The translations under genes were made by a program, and so were the position numbers. Shown here piece after piece: positions 1 through 7,781 of a stretch of 28,252 bases of DNA. The stretch is from CAZWCX01 sp964632945 (GTDB lineage Bacteria > Planctomycetota > MHYJ01 > WSZJ01 > CAZWCX01). Position 1 is the stretch's first letter. Each line of letters begins with the position of its first letter. The stretch is taken from positions 1 through 28,252 of the forward strand of contig CAZWCX010000098.1 in NCBI GenBank assembly GCA_964632945.1, given 5' to 3'. The notes below the pieces were generated by a model. That model was not told the DNA's origin. It saw only the letters and a program-made list of their open reading frames with translations, and made no database searches.

Positions 1-1
1 G

Positions 2-901
2 ATCGGGTCGGTGTGCCAGGCGACCGATGGGGATGGGCTGGTCGTCGAGGAGTACGTGTACACCGACGTGTATGGGCTGGTGGAGGTGTACGAGTGCGAG
101 GATGAGGGGGAGAGCCGGACGCGGACGGCGGTGAGCGGGTCGGGGATTGGGAACCGGCATTTGTTCCAGGGAAGGGAGTGGGATGGGGAGGTCATCGCCT
201 TCCTGTTCCGGAGTCGCGACGTATCCCCACGCACAGGACGCTTCATGTCACGTGATACGCTTGGGGCTATTGGTGACTCGCTATGGAACCTCTATCGACT
301 TGAGAAGAATGCACCAACCGATTGGGTGGACCCATTCGGTTTGGATGCCATGTCGGCAATAGCCACCGAGGCCGTTGGGCCATGGCCATATCCCTGCAGC
401 TGGGGACCGTGTAGGGACCTAAAGTGGACTCCAGCAGACTGCGTGGCGTTCCTTGAAGGGTCAGAGACTTTCGTTGGGCAGGCCGAGTCGGGCCAGCAGG
501 GTCTCAATGACATAGTACGCAACGAAGATTTCTTCATCATCAGTACCGATTGGGGGAAGATCCTGAGGAAACGCAGATTGCAGATAGCCGGGACTGTGGG
601 AGGTACGGTTGCGCCCAGCACTGGTCAAGGATCCAAGCAGGAAACAGCACTCAGGCAGCGCTACGAGTCGCAACTAAGCCCGAAGAACTGGGCCTATTTC
701 CTAGCGCACGTCGCAGGATTCCTTGTTGGCGTCGTTTCTCCCAGCAAGAGTACGGGTCAGTATTGGGCCCACATTGAGTCGATTCGCAGCGAAGGCTGGC
801 AGGAGCATCTGCAGGACGCGATCAATTGCTGCAAGGACATCCTGGAGGCAGAGCGCAAAGCGGCCGCGGAGAGATCGACAGCTCCACAATCTGGGAAGTG
901 A
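2..901 (+). CDS. RHS-repeat protein, C-terminal end with unique tip (5' partial)
   Basis: The reading frame is open to the left edge, so only about 300 C-terminal residues of a larger protein are present. The RHS core signature is readable but worn: GNRHLFQGREWD, then SPRTGRFMSRDTLG, then WVDPFGL at about 314-343. In this family the conserved core forms a shell around a variable C-terminal tip that is often a toxin, and DPxGL marks the junction. The tip here is about 185 residues, contains several Cys (PYPCSWGPCRDL, INCCKDIL), and matches no toxin fold I recognise. The core start is GC-rich, but the tip is clearly less so (34 of 60 bases G+C at 541-600, against 40 of 60 at 121-180), which suggests an exchanged tip. 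It ends in TGA at 899-901. RHS assignment is good; toxin activity is inference. Confidence 0.75.
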   Translation: MGSVCQATDGDGLVVEEYVYTDVYGLVEVYECEDEGESRTRTAVSGSGIGNRHLFQGREWDGEVIAFLFRSRDVSPRTGRFMSRDTLGAIGDSLWNLYRLEKNAPTDWVDPFGLDAMSAIATEAVGPWPYPCSWGPCRDLKWTPADCVAFLEGSETFVGQAESGQQGLNDIVRNEDFFIISTDWGKILRKRRLQIAGTVGGTVAPSTGQGSKQETALRQRYESQLSPKNWAYFLAHVAGFLVGVVSPSKSTGQYWAHIESIRSEGWQEHLQDAINCCKDILEAERKAAAERSTAPQSGK

Positions 902-946
902 GTGTCGTGATCTTGCTGGGGGAGAGATTGACCTGGGACAGTCACC

Positions 947-1330
947 GTGATCGACAACGAGACCCATCCTAGATGCACACATCGTCGGACGGTTGGGGAT
1001 AGCGCATGGGGGATAGTCACAGTCATAGCTGCCTTCCTCGCCTACCTAGGATTGGATAGGCTCGTGATAAGGGTGCAAATCCTCCGTGGGATGAATGGAC
1101 AGATCTCAGGAGGATCTTTTGCCGAAGAGGTCTTCGTAGCGTTTGATCTGGTTCGACGCTGGCCTGTGTTGTACGTCTTGGCACTTGCATTCTCCATCGC
1201 GTTCCATCGGCTCTACGTTGTGGGAAGGCCCGGCCGCGTGAGGAAGTTCTCTGGGTACGTCTTGCTTGGAATGTGCTTGCTTGCATGCTTTGTGCTGGGG
1301 GCCCTGCTTACTTCGTTTTCTGTGCGGTGA
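947..1330 (+). CDS. Small three-helix membrane protein, possible immunity partner of the RHS tip
   Basis: This is a 127-residue protein with three hydrophobic stretches, at about residues 21-41 (WGIVTVIAAFLAYLG), 72-92 (WPVLYVLALAFSIAF) and 101-124 (YVLLGMCLLACFVLGALL). It begins 45 bases after the RHS stop, on the same strand, and shares its lower GC (31 of 60 at 1261-1320). An in-frame TGA at 929 forces a start at or after 932. GTG at 947 is the first usable one, although its ribosome site is weak. Genes for immunity proteins typically sit directly behind RHS tips, and membrane-acting toxins often have small integral-membrane immunity proteins. No family is recognised, so the immunity role rests on position and composition only. 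Confidence 0.5.
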   Translation: MIDNETHPRCTHRRTVGDSAWGIVTVIAAFLAYLGLDRLVIRVQILRGMNGQISGGSFAEEVFVAFDLVRRWPVLYVLALAFSIAFHRLYVVGRPGRVRKFSGYVLLGMCLLACFVLGALLTSFSVR

Positions 1331-1540
1331 ACGTGTCCTTTGCCACAACTCTTCCGGTCGGTGCGGGAGGGCGTCAGGTAGGCCGTAGCGAAGCGCCGGG
1401 GCAGCAAGCCGCGTGACGCAAGAGGTCCGTGCGGCACCGGCGGGTGTCGCGGGACCGTCGCGCGCTACGCATTGGGGTATATTCCGACCCCACCGCCGCT
1501 GCCGATCGTGACCGGACAGTCAAGGACATCCACCTATAGG
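1331..1540. other. Intergenic stretch with an inverted repeat beside a transposase
   Basis: No credible gene. It contains GCGTCA at 1371-1376 and its inverse TGACGC at 1414-1419, enclosing a segment with GTAGCGAAGC. This could be a leftover transposon end or a REP-like element associated with the Y1 transposase that follows, but the arms are only six bases. Confidence 0.3.
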
Positions 1541-1569
1541 TTGACTTCCCCACCCGGCCCGGCTACCCT
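1541..1569 (+). promoter_or_regulatory. Candidate sigma70-type promoter for the Y1 transposase
   Basis: TTGACT at 1541-1546 matches five of six bases of the -35 consensus. A 17-base spacer follows, then TACCCT at 1564-1569, a weak -10 with three of six matches. It lies about 50 bases upstream of the transposase ATG. An inverted repeat GCCCG/CGGGC (1557-1561 and 1573-1577) overlaps the -10. Confidence 0.35.
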
Positions 1570-1617
1570 GGTCGGGCAGATTGCGCCCATCGTGTGCGCC
1601 AATTCGAGGACGACGCG

Positions 1618-3165
1618 ATGACCCAACCGCGACACAGCCTGATCGATCCCCAGGCGACGACCTACTACCACTGCATCGCCCGATGTGTGCGCCGGGCCTT
1701 CCTTTGCGGTCGGGACCGGCTGACCGGCCGATCGTTCGATCACCGCAAGGGCTGGATCGTCGAGCGGCTGGCCGCGCTGGCCGAGATCTTCTGCATTCGC
1801 GTCTGCGCCTACGCGGTGATGAGCAACCACCTCCACGTGGTCCTGCAAATCGACCCGGCGGCGGCCGAATCGCTGCCCTGGGAGGAACTGAACCGGCGCC
1901 ACGCGCGGCTTTTTCCGGTGCTCCATGCCCAGATGGAGACCTGGGCCGAGGAGAAGGTTCAGGAGCGCATGGAGCTCTTCCGGTCGCGTCTCGCCGAGAT
2001 CAGTTGGTTCATGCGCTGCTTGAGCGAGTCGATCGCCCGACGGGCGAACCGGGAGGACGGGTGCAAGGGGCGCTTCTGGGAAGGGCGGTTCAAGTCGCAG
2101 GCCCTGCTCGACGAGGCGGCGCTCTTGACGTGCATGAGCTACGTGGATCTCAACCCGGTGCGGGCGGGGCTTGCGGAAAGCCTGGAGGGGTCGGACTTCA
2201 CGTCGATCCAGCAGCGGCTGCGGCAGGCGGCCGGGCGATTGCCGGCCGGCCCGGCGGATCCGGCGAAGGACGCCCGGCGAGTCAGGACGGCCGGTGGCCG
2301 GGCTTCGGGCAAGGCTTCCTCCGGGGTCCGCGTCCGACTCGCCGGATTCTGCCGGGGCCGGTCCGCGCCGGTGCGGCCGTCCGGTCCGCGTGCGGACCGC
2401 GCGCTCGGCGGGGAGGCGGGCGATCGCTTGCCGGTGAGCTTCGGCGACTATCTCGCGTTGGTCCAGTGGGCCGGTCAGCGGCTGGAGGCCGGGAAGCGGG
2501 GCGCGCTTTCCCCCGCTCTTCCGGCGTCGTCCCGCGCCGTCCTCGTCGGGTTGGACTTGGACCCGGAGCACTGGCTGGACGCGGTGCAGGAGTTCGGCCG
2601 GCACTTCTTCACCTGCGCGGGGAGCGTGCTCGGGCACTCCGGCGAGTTCGTCTGTCGCGTGCCGGTGTCCAACTCCCCGGAGTTTCCGCGCAAAACGCCC
2701 CGGAAATCTGTAGAGGAATCGGCCCCGCCCCCTTGGCGAAATTCCCGCCGGAAAGGAGGAGGCCATGTCCGACCTACCCGAGTCGGCTCGGCCGCACGAG
2801 TCCAACCCGCATTCGGAGGTCCCCCCGTCCGTCGCCGTCCCACCGCGGGTGAGCCCGCAAAGACCTCCGCCGCTCCCCAGGCCTCCGGAGGCGGACGATG
2901 CGCCCGCCCCACCGCCGGACCTCGAACCACCCCTGCGTCCGGCCTGCTTGACGGGCCCGCGCTCGGGCGCTACGCGGTCCAAGCCCGGCCCCCTGGTCGG
3001 ACTCACCCAGCAGACCCTCTACGCCTGGAGACGCCGCTTCGAGGAGCATGGACCGGCCGACCTGATCGAGCGTCCGCGCGGCGGACGTTCGGGCAGCCGT
3101 CTTCAAGAGGCCACCCGGCGGGCGATTCTCATGCTCGAGGAAGCCAACCCCGGCTTCGGCTGTGA
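1618..3165 (+). pseudogene. Y1 (HUH) REP-type transposase with a replaced C-terminus
   Basis: The N-terminal 200 residues are a Y1_Tnp/REP-associated transposase domain: YYHCIARCVRRAFLCG (16-31), the HUH histidines in SNHLHVVL (H71, H73), and GRFWEGRFKSQALLDE followed by YVDLNPVRAGL (173-185). Where many REP transposases have a Tyr after the RF of this motif, K159 is seen, so the catalytic Tyr is uncertain. ATG 1618 is preceded by GAGGA at a good distance; an upstream in-frame GTG (1594) is less likely. Family-like sequence continues to about 2630 (EFGRHFFTCAGSV). After that the frame becomes low-complexity Arg/Pro and runs underneath the next transposase gene until 3165. The 3' end therefore looks replaced by an inserted element, leaving a probable inactive gene. 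Confidence 0.7.
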
Positions 3166-3505
3166 ACGGATCCGCGACATGCGCTTCCGCGGTCCCGAGC
3201 TCGGGGCCAGCGCCTCCGCGGTCGCCCGCGTGCTCCGCGAAGCGGGGTATCCGGTCGCCGAGGAGCCGACCCGGCCCCACGCGCCCCTCTTCGTCCGCTT
3301 CGAGCGCGCCAAACCGAATCCGCTCCGGCAGACCGCCCCGGCACCCGGACCCCCCCAATCCCCGGCGATCCCGGGTAGCGGATGGCGCGCCGGCGCAGGG
3401 CGAGGTCGGCCAGGAGCCACCCTCCGGCCACCGGTTCGTCTTCGTCAACCGACGCCGCAATCGCATGAAGGTGCTCTACGTAGAACGCGGGGGTATTGCC
3501 TCTGA
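2765..3505 (+). pseudogene. Truncated IS481-like transposase (helix-turn-helix half only)
   Basis: A strong ribosome site (AAAGGAGGAGG) precedes ATG 2765. After a Pro-rich N-terminus, a helix-turn-helix follows (QQTLYAWRRRFEEHGPADL) and then a well-known linker: RPRGGRSGSR, RRAILMLEEANPGFGCERI, SASAVARVLREAGY, FERAKPNPLRQT. In intact relatives the last motif is followed directly by DLFTF and the DDE catalytic core. Here homology stops at about 3339 and the frame continues as Pro/Arg-rich sequence to a stop at 3505, so the catalytic domain is missing. The element probably entered the end of the Y1 transposase; a TGT at 2666, typical of IS481 ends, is a possible left boundary. Inactive remnant. 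Confidence 0.65.
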
Positions 3506-3640
3506 GCCATGGCCTCGAGGCCGGCGTCTTCCTGTTTCGTGGCGGTCCCACGGCCTCGCTCGAGTTCAGCCTGGCGGACCCGAGCATGATCGTCGAAGGC
3601 GTCGAGCCTTTCCGCGTTTCTCGCGCACGTCGCGAGAACG
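3405..3640 (+). pseudogene. IS66 TnpB remnant, frameshifted
   Basis: Two adjacent frames together spell the C-terminal half of the IS66 accessory protein TnpB. The frame beginning at 3405 gives PPSGHRFVFVNRRRNRMKVL then YVERGG, the family's SGHLFVFxNRRxDRxKxLYW motif. After a frame change near 3490, the +1 frame gives HGLEAGVFLF and then SLADPSMIVEGVE (about 3508-3606), matching the YKRLExGxFxFP and AMILDGID motifs. Neither frame has a start or a complete domain, and no TnpA or TnpC follows. It is a dead fragment next to two other transposase remnants. The identification rests on motif order recalled from the family. Confidence 0.6.
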
Positions 3641-3990
3641 CGAGCCGGTGCGGATCGCGGCAGTCGGGACGGCGGGCGCGGGCGAAGCCCCGGTCCGGAA
3701 GCCGAACCGGCTCCGCATCCCCCGCCCAGGATGTGGTCGTCGTCGGTGACCGCTGCACTCGGTTCGCTGCCGCCGGTGGCGTCGGTCGCATCCGGCGTCG
3801 TCGGCCCCGGCTGACGCTTGACTTGGGGTTGCTCTCCGTGGTTCGCTTCCGGGTGGCGGCCCTCGCTTCCGCGACCCCTGCGCCGGCCCGGCGTCCGGTT
3901 GGGATGGACGAAGTTCCGCCCGAGCCCCGTTCCGGCCCTGCGGGCCGGTCGCAGGGGGGGTGTACTTCCTTGGTTGGGAGCCGGGCGACC
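3641..3990. other. Gene-poor spacer between IS remnants and the hisC-like operon
   Basis: No credible coding sequence; open frames here are Arg/Pro/Ala-rich GC artefacts. A perfect hairpin, CCGGCCC-TGC-GGGCCGG, lies at 3932-3948, 42 bases before the next start codon. It could terminate read-through from the IS region or shape the leader of the operon. No clear -35/-10 pair was found. Confidence 0.4.
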
Positions 3991-5073
3991 ATGACGCTTC
4001 CCTGTCTGCGCGACGGACTCCCCGCGGCGCTCCCGTTCTCCGTCACGCAGTTGCCTCACCGGGTGAAGCTGGACCAGAACGAGGCGCCCGTCGATCTGCC
4101 GGAGCCGCTGAAGCGCGAGATGTGCGAGGAGCTTGCCGCGCGGCCGTGGAATCGCTATCCGCAGCCGTCGGAGTACGTCGCCGCGAAGCGTCGGTTCGCG
4201 GCGGCGTTGGAGCTGGACCCGGACGGTCTGTGCGTGACGGCCGGAGGGGACCAGACGATCATGGCCGCCTTCCACCTGGCCGGCGGTCCCGGACGGCGCG
4301 CGCGCTGGTGGGAGCCGACCTACCCGTACATCCCGCTGGCGTCGAGCGTGACGCACACTCACGCGGAGCCGCTCGTGATGGACGGGCGGTTCGAGGAGGG
4401 GATGGTGGCGGCGGCCCTGCTGCGCGATCCCGCGCCCCACCTGGTCGCCCTGGTCTCCCCGAACAACCCGACCGGAGGAATGGTTCCGTCCGCGGTGATC
4501 GAGGACGCGCTCGCCGGGGAAACTCGTCTCGTGTTTCTCGACGAGGCGTACGCGGATTTTGCGGGAGAGACCCGAATCGCGCAGGCGGGACCCCGGCCGA
4601 ACCTGCTGATCGGTCGATCGATGTCGAAGGCGTTGGTGGCGGGCGTGCGGCTCGGGTACTGCGTCGGGCATCCGACGGTGATCCGGGCGTTGGAATGCGC
4701 ACTGGCGGGTCCGTACCACCTGAACCAGCTCCAGCTGATCGTGGCCGCGCGGATCGCCGAAGTGCTGCCGTGCCTGCGCGCGGCGGTGCGGGAAGTGGTG
4801 GGGGAACGCGAGCGCGTGCACCGCCGCCTGGCGGAGATGCCCGGGGTTTCGCCGCGACCGAGCCGCGCCAACTTCCTGCTGTTCCGAATCGACGGCGCGC
4901 CGGATCGGGCCAAGGCGGCGCATGCGGCGCTTGCCGCGAGGGGGGTTCGGGTGCGCGACGTGGGCGGCCTGCCCGGTCTGGCCGGCTGGCTGCGCGTGAC
5001 GGTCGGGACCGGGGCCGAGAACGACCTGTTCCTGACCGCGCTCCGGGAGGCGCTCGACCGCGCTGCGTCATGA
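3991..5073 (+). CDS. hisC: Histidinol-phosphate aminotransferase-like, PLP fold type I
   Basis: A 360-residue class I/II aminotransferase. Visible motifs are KLDQNEAPVDLP near the N-terminus and NRYPQPS, both typical of HisC. SPNNPTGG (about 155-163) follows, then LDEAYADF with the PLP-nitrogen Asp at D184, and the Schiff-base lysine K213 in SMSKALVAGVRLGY. HisC exchanges an amino group between glutamate and imidazole-acetol phosphate in histidine synthesis, acting as a cytoplasmic dimer. ATG 3991 is chosen because homology begins about 20 residues later and GGGAG lies ten bases upstream; the frame is open much further upstream only because of GC bias. Its stop overlaps the recD2 start (ATGA). 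No other his genes are present, so a paralogue acting on another amino acid is possible. Confidence 0.75.
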   Translation: MTLPCLRDGLPAALPFSVTQLPHRVKLDQNEAPVDLPEPLKREMCEELAARPWNRYPQPSEYVAAKRRFAAALELDPDGLCVTAGGDQTIMAAFHLAGGPGRRARWWEPTYPYIPLASSVTHTHAEPLVMDGRFEEGMVAAALLRDPAPHLVALVSPNNPTGGMVPSAVIEDALAGETRLVFLDEAYADFAGETRIAQAGPRPNLLIGRSMSKALVAGVRLGYCVGHPTVIRALECALAGPYHLNQLQLIVAARIAEVLPCLRAAVREVVGERERVHRRLAEMPGVSPRPSRANFLLFRIDGAPDRAKAAHAALAARGVRVRDVGGLPGLAGWLRVTVGTGAENDLFLTALREALDRAAS

Positions 5074-7256
5074 ACGGAGCCTCCGCCTCGCTCACCGGCG
5101 TCGTCCGGGATCTGCTCTTCCGCAACGAGTCTTCGGGCTGGACGGTCGCGCGGATCGACGTGGAAGGTCGGGCTGAACCCGCCTGCGTCGTCGGGGTCGC
5201 GGCCGGGTTGGCGGTCGGCGATCTGATCGAGGTTCGCGGCGTCTGGCATCGCCATCCCCAGTACGGCGAGCAACTGGAGTTCGCCGAAGTTCGTTACTGC
5301 GACCCCACGACGGAACAGGGGATTGTGCGCTACCTTTCGTCGGGGGCGATCGAGGGGATCGGGGAAGGGCTTGCCCGGAGGATCGTCGACGCCTTCGGAA
5401 CCGACACGTTGCGGGTGATCGACGAGGAACCGGAGCGGCTCGCGACGGTGAAGGGGATCGGGGCGACTCGGATCGGGAAGATCCGCGCGACCTGGGAGGA
5501 ACATCGGGCGCAGCGGCGGGCGCTGGTCTTCCTGCAGAGCCACGGGCTGGGGGCGGCATTGGCCGCGCGCGTTTTCGCGAGCTACGGCGTGCACACGGTG
5601 GCGGAGGTGCGGCGCAATCCCTACGCGCTGATCCGCGAAGTGCGCGGCGTCGGTTTCGCCACCGCCGACCGGATCGCTCGCGAGATCGGCCTGGCCGCCG
5701 ATCACCCCGCGCGGATCGAGGCGGGCGCGCGGCATGTCCTGGACGAGGCTGCCGACGACGGGCATACGTACGTCCCCGTTGCCGAACTGTGCGCCCGCGC
5801 GGCGACGCTGCTGGGCTGCCCGGAGAGTGCCGCGAAGGAGGGCGTGGAGCGGCTGGAGGCCGCGGGGGAACTTTCGCGGGACGGAGAGCGGGCGTATCTG
5901 CCGGGGCTTTTCGAGGCGGAGTGCGAGTCGGCCCGACACCTCGCGCGGCTGCTGCGCGCGCCCTTCCCGCGGCCCGCGATCGAGGCGGACACCGCCGCAT
6001 CTTGGGTGGAACGCGCCAAGGGGATCGAGCTGGGGGACGAGCAACGGGTCGCCCTGCGGCTGGCTCTCGCCCGCAAGGTGTGCGTGATCACCGGCGGGCC
6101 GGGCGTCGGCAAGACGACGCTGCTCGACGCCTTCCTGCGCATACTCGATACCCGCAACGTCTGCGTCGACCTGTGCGCGCCGACGGGTCGCGCGGCGCGC
6201 CGGATGACCGAAGCGACCGGGCGCAAGGCGAAGACGATCCACCGGCTGCTGGAGTTCAGCCCGAAGGCGGGGGTCTTCACGCGCAATGAGGAGGATCCCC
6301 TCGACGTCGACGCCCTGGTCGTCGACGAGGCCTCGATGATCGACATCGTGCTCTTCCGGCGCCTGCTGGCGGCGCTCCCCGACTCCGCCCAGCTCGTTCT
6401 GGTGGGCGATGCCGACCAGCTTCCCTCCGTCGGTCCCGGCCAGGTCCTGCGCGACGTCATTGCGGCCGGCGCCGTGCCGATTGCGCACCTGGGTCAGGTG
6501 TACCGACAGGCGGAGGGGAGCGGGATCGTCGCGGCCGCGCACCGGGTCCTCGCCGGTCGCCTGCCGCCGGTGCCTCCCCCGGGCGCGAAGGCGCCGTCCG
6601 GTCCCGTCGGCGACTTCCACTTCGTGGAGGTCGACGACCCCGAGCGGGCCGGCGACATGATCCTGCGGCTGTGCCGCGAGCGCATCCCGCAGCGATTCGG
6701 CCTGGATCCGATTCGCGACGTGCAGGTGTTGAGCCCGATCTACCGGGGAGAAGCGGGGGTCGACCGGTTGAACGAACGCCTCCGCGAGGCGCTCAATCCC
6801 GCGTCGGATCCGGCCTGGGCCGCGGCGCCGCTGCGTCCCGGCGACAAGGTGATGCAACTGCGCAACGACTACGAGAAGGACGTCTCGAACGGGGACGTCG
6901 GCTTCATCGTGACCGTGGACCATCCGAATCGCCGCGTGCAGGTTCGATTCGACGACCGCACGATCGAATACGCGGAAAAGAGCCTGGCCGACCTCGCGCT
7001 TGCGTACGCCTGCTCGATCCACAAGAGCCAGGGATCCGAGTATCCGGCGGTGGTGATCGCGCTGCTCCCGCAACACCACGTCATGCTGAATCGGAACCTG
7101 CTCTACACCGCGATCACCCGGGGGAAGCGGCTCGTGGTGGTGGTCGGCGCCCGCTCCGCCCTGGAACGGGCCGCCCGGTTGGCGCCCGCGGCGGGACGCT
7201 GGAGCGGCCTGGCGGATCGGATTGCGACCGGAGTTCCGGCGGACGGCCCGTCATGA
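5070..7256 (+). CDS. recD2: RecD2-type ATP-dependent DNA helicase (SF1B)
   Basis: A 728-residue protein with the full RecD2 layout. An N-terminal OB-like region (SLTGVVRDLLFRNESSGWTV) is followed by helix-hairpin-helix motifs (GIGEGLARRI, VKGIGATRIGK, VRGVGFATADRIA). Motor domains follow, with Walker A GGPGVGKTT (342-350, K348), Walker B VVDEASM (D419, E420), LVGDADQLPSVGPG and QVYRQAEGSG. The C-terminal UvrD-like part has ALAYACSIHKSQGSEY and NLLYTAITRGK. RecD2 is a 5'-3' helicase that acts without RecBC, linked in other bacteria to DNA repair and stress tolerance. It starts inside the hisC-like stop (ATGA) and ends with the same four-base overlap onto the next gene, so all three are probably translationally coupled. 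Confidence 0.93.
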   Translation: MNGASASLTGVVRDLLFRNESSGWTVARIDVEGRAEPACVVGVAAGLAVGDLIEVRGVWHRHPQYGEQLEFAEVRYCDPTTEQGIVRYLSSGAIEGIGEGLARRIVDAFGTDTLRVIDEEPERLATVKGIGATRIGKIRATWEEHRAQRRALVFLQSHGLGAALAARVFASYGVHTVAEVRRNPYALIREVRGVGFATADRIAREIGLAADHPARIEAGARHVLDEAADDGHTYVPVAELCARAATLLGCPESAAKEGVERLEAAGELSRDGERAYLPGLFEAECESARHLARLLRAPFPRPAIEADTAASWVERAKGIELGDEQRVALRLALARKVCVITGGPGVGKTTLLDAFLRILDTRNVCVDLCAPTGRAARRMTEATGRKAKTIHRLLEFSPKAGVFTRNEEDPLDVDALVVDEASMIDIVLFRRLLAALPDSAQLVLVGDADQLPSVGPGQVLRDVIAAGAVPIAHLGQVYRQAEGSGIVAAAHRVLAGRLPPVPPPGAKAPSGPVGDFHFVEVDDPERAGDMILRLCRERIPQRFGLDPIRDVQVLSPIYRGEAGVDRLNERLREALNPASDPAWAAAPLRPGDKVMQLRNDYEKDVSNGDVGFIVTVDHPNRRVQVRFDDRTIEYAEKSLADLALAYACSIHKSQGSEYPAVVIALLPQHHVMLNRNLLYTAITRGKRLVVVVGARSALERAARLAPAAGRWSGLADRIATGVPADGPS

Positions 7257-7606
7257 TTCTCCCGGCTTCCCTCGTGCCGCTCCTCGATCGCCCGATCGAC
7301 CTGTCCGGACGTTGGGTCGGGGTCTACGGCAGCCACGGCCCCGAGGTCGTCGAGATCGTTCAGGAGGGGTCTCGCCTCGTGGCGCGCAAGATCACCGGCG
7401 ATCCGCACGTCCCGGCCGGCGAGGTGACCTTTCGCGCCGAATTGCAGGGATTCGGCGGGGCGGGGGAGGGGCAGATCGCCGAACTCGGGTTCAAAGACAG
7501 CCGCTTCGTTCCGGGCGTCCTGACCGTTCGGTCGGCCGAGGAGTTCGAATTCGCCTGGGAAGGGGTCGGCAACGTGGTCTTCCACCGGTTGCCGGTCTCG
7601 GCCTGA
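7253..7606 (+). CDS. FBXO31/EXECUTER-like substrate-domain protein, free-standing
   Basis: A 117-residue soluble protein. Its motifs follow the C-terminal domain of eukaryotic F-box protein FBXO31 (Pfam cyclin-D1-binding domain) and plant EXECUTER proteins in order: GVYGSHGPEVV (23-33), KITGDPHVPAGEVTF (46-60), then GEGQIAELGF..SRFVPGVL (71-90) and EFEFAWEGV (97-105). The human domain reads YGSHGLEIV, KITGDPNIPAG and GTGLIAGHGF...TPGVF, as far as I recall it. The long insert found in the human protein is absent and there is no F-box. In FBXO31 this region recognises proteins for degradation. The gene begins in an ATGA overlap with recD2 and is followed by a hairpin, so it is the last gene of that operon. 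Homology is from memory; function is unknown. Confidence 0.65.
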   Translation: MILPASLVPLLDRPIDLSGRWVGVYGSHGPEVVEIVQEGSRLVARKITGDPHVPAGEVTFRAELQGFGGAGEGQIAELGFKDSRFVPGVLTVRSAEEFEFAWEGVGNVVFHRLPVSA

Positions 7607-7607
7607 C

Positions 7608-7629
7608 CGGGGCGGCGGGCACCGCCCCG
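7608..7629 (+). terminator. Hairpin closing the hisC-recD2 operon
   Basis: CGGGGCGG (7608-7615), a six-base loop, and CCGCCCCG (7622-7629) form a perfect eight-pair GC stem starting two bases after the upstream stop codon. There is no T-run, so if it terminates it is not a canonical intrinsic terminator. The next gene converges from the other strand. The remaining 150 bases to 7781 show no gene. Confidence 0.5.
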
Positions 7630-7781
7630 CCGGAGGGCCGGCGCGCGGCCCGACGCCGGCTTCGGCGGGCGCGGGCGCGGCACGCAGGATCGGACGCCCG
7701 GGTCGCACCGCCCCCGTCGGGGCACGGGACCGCCGGTCGTGGAGCGGGCTCGCGCGCAGCGCCCGGATCCGTCGCGTGGCC

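Noticed and set aside
3960..5069. Upstream extension of the recD2 frame
   Set aside because: The frame is open for 370 codons before ATG 5070, but this part is Arg/Gly-rich and lies under the hisC-like gene; RecD2 homology starts right at 5070.
4359..7079. Minus-strand open frame of 906 codons
   Set aside because: Antisense to hisC-like and recD2 genes, which have all family motifs; the frame has low-complexity composition.
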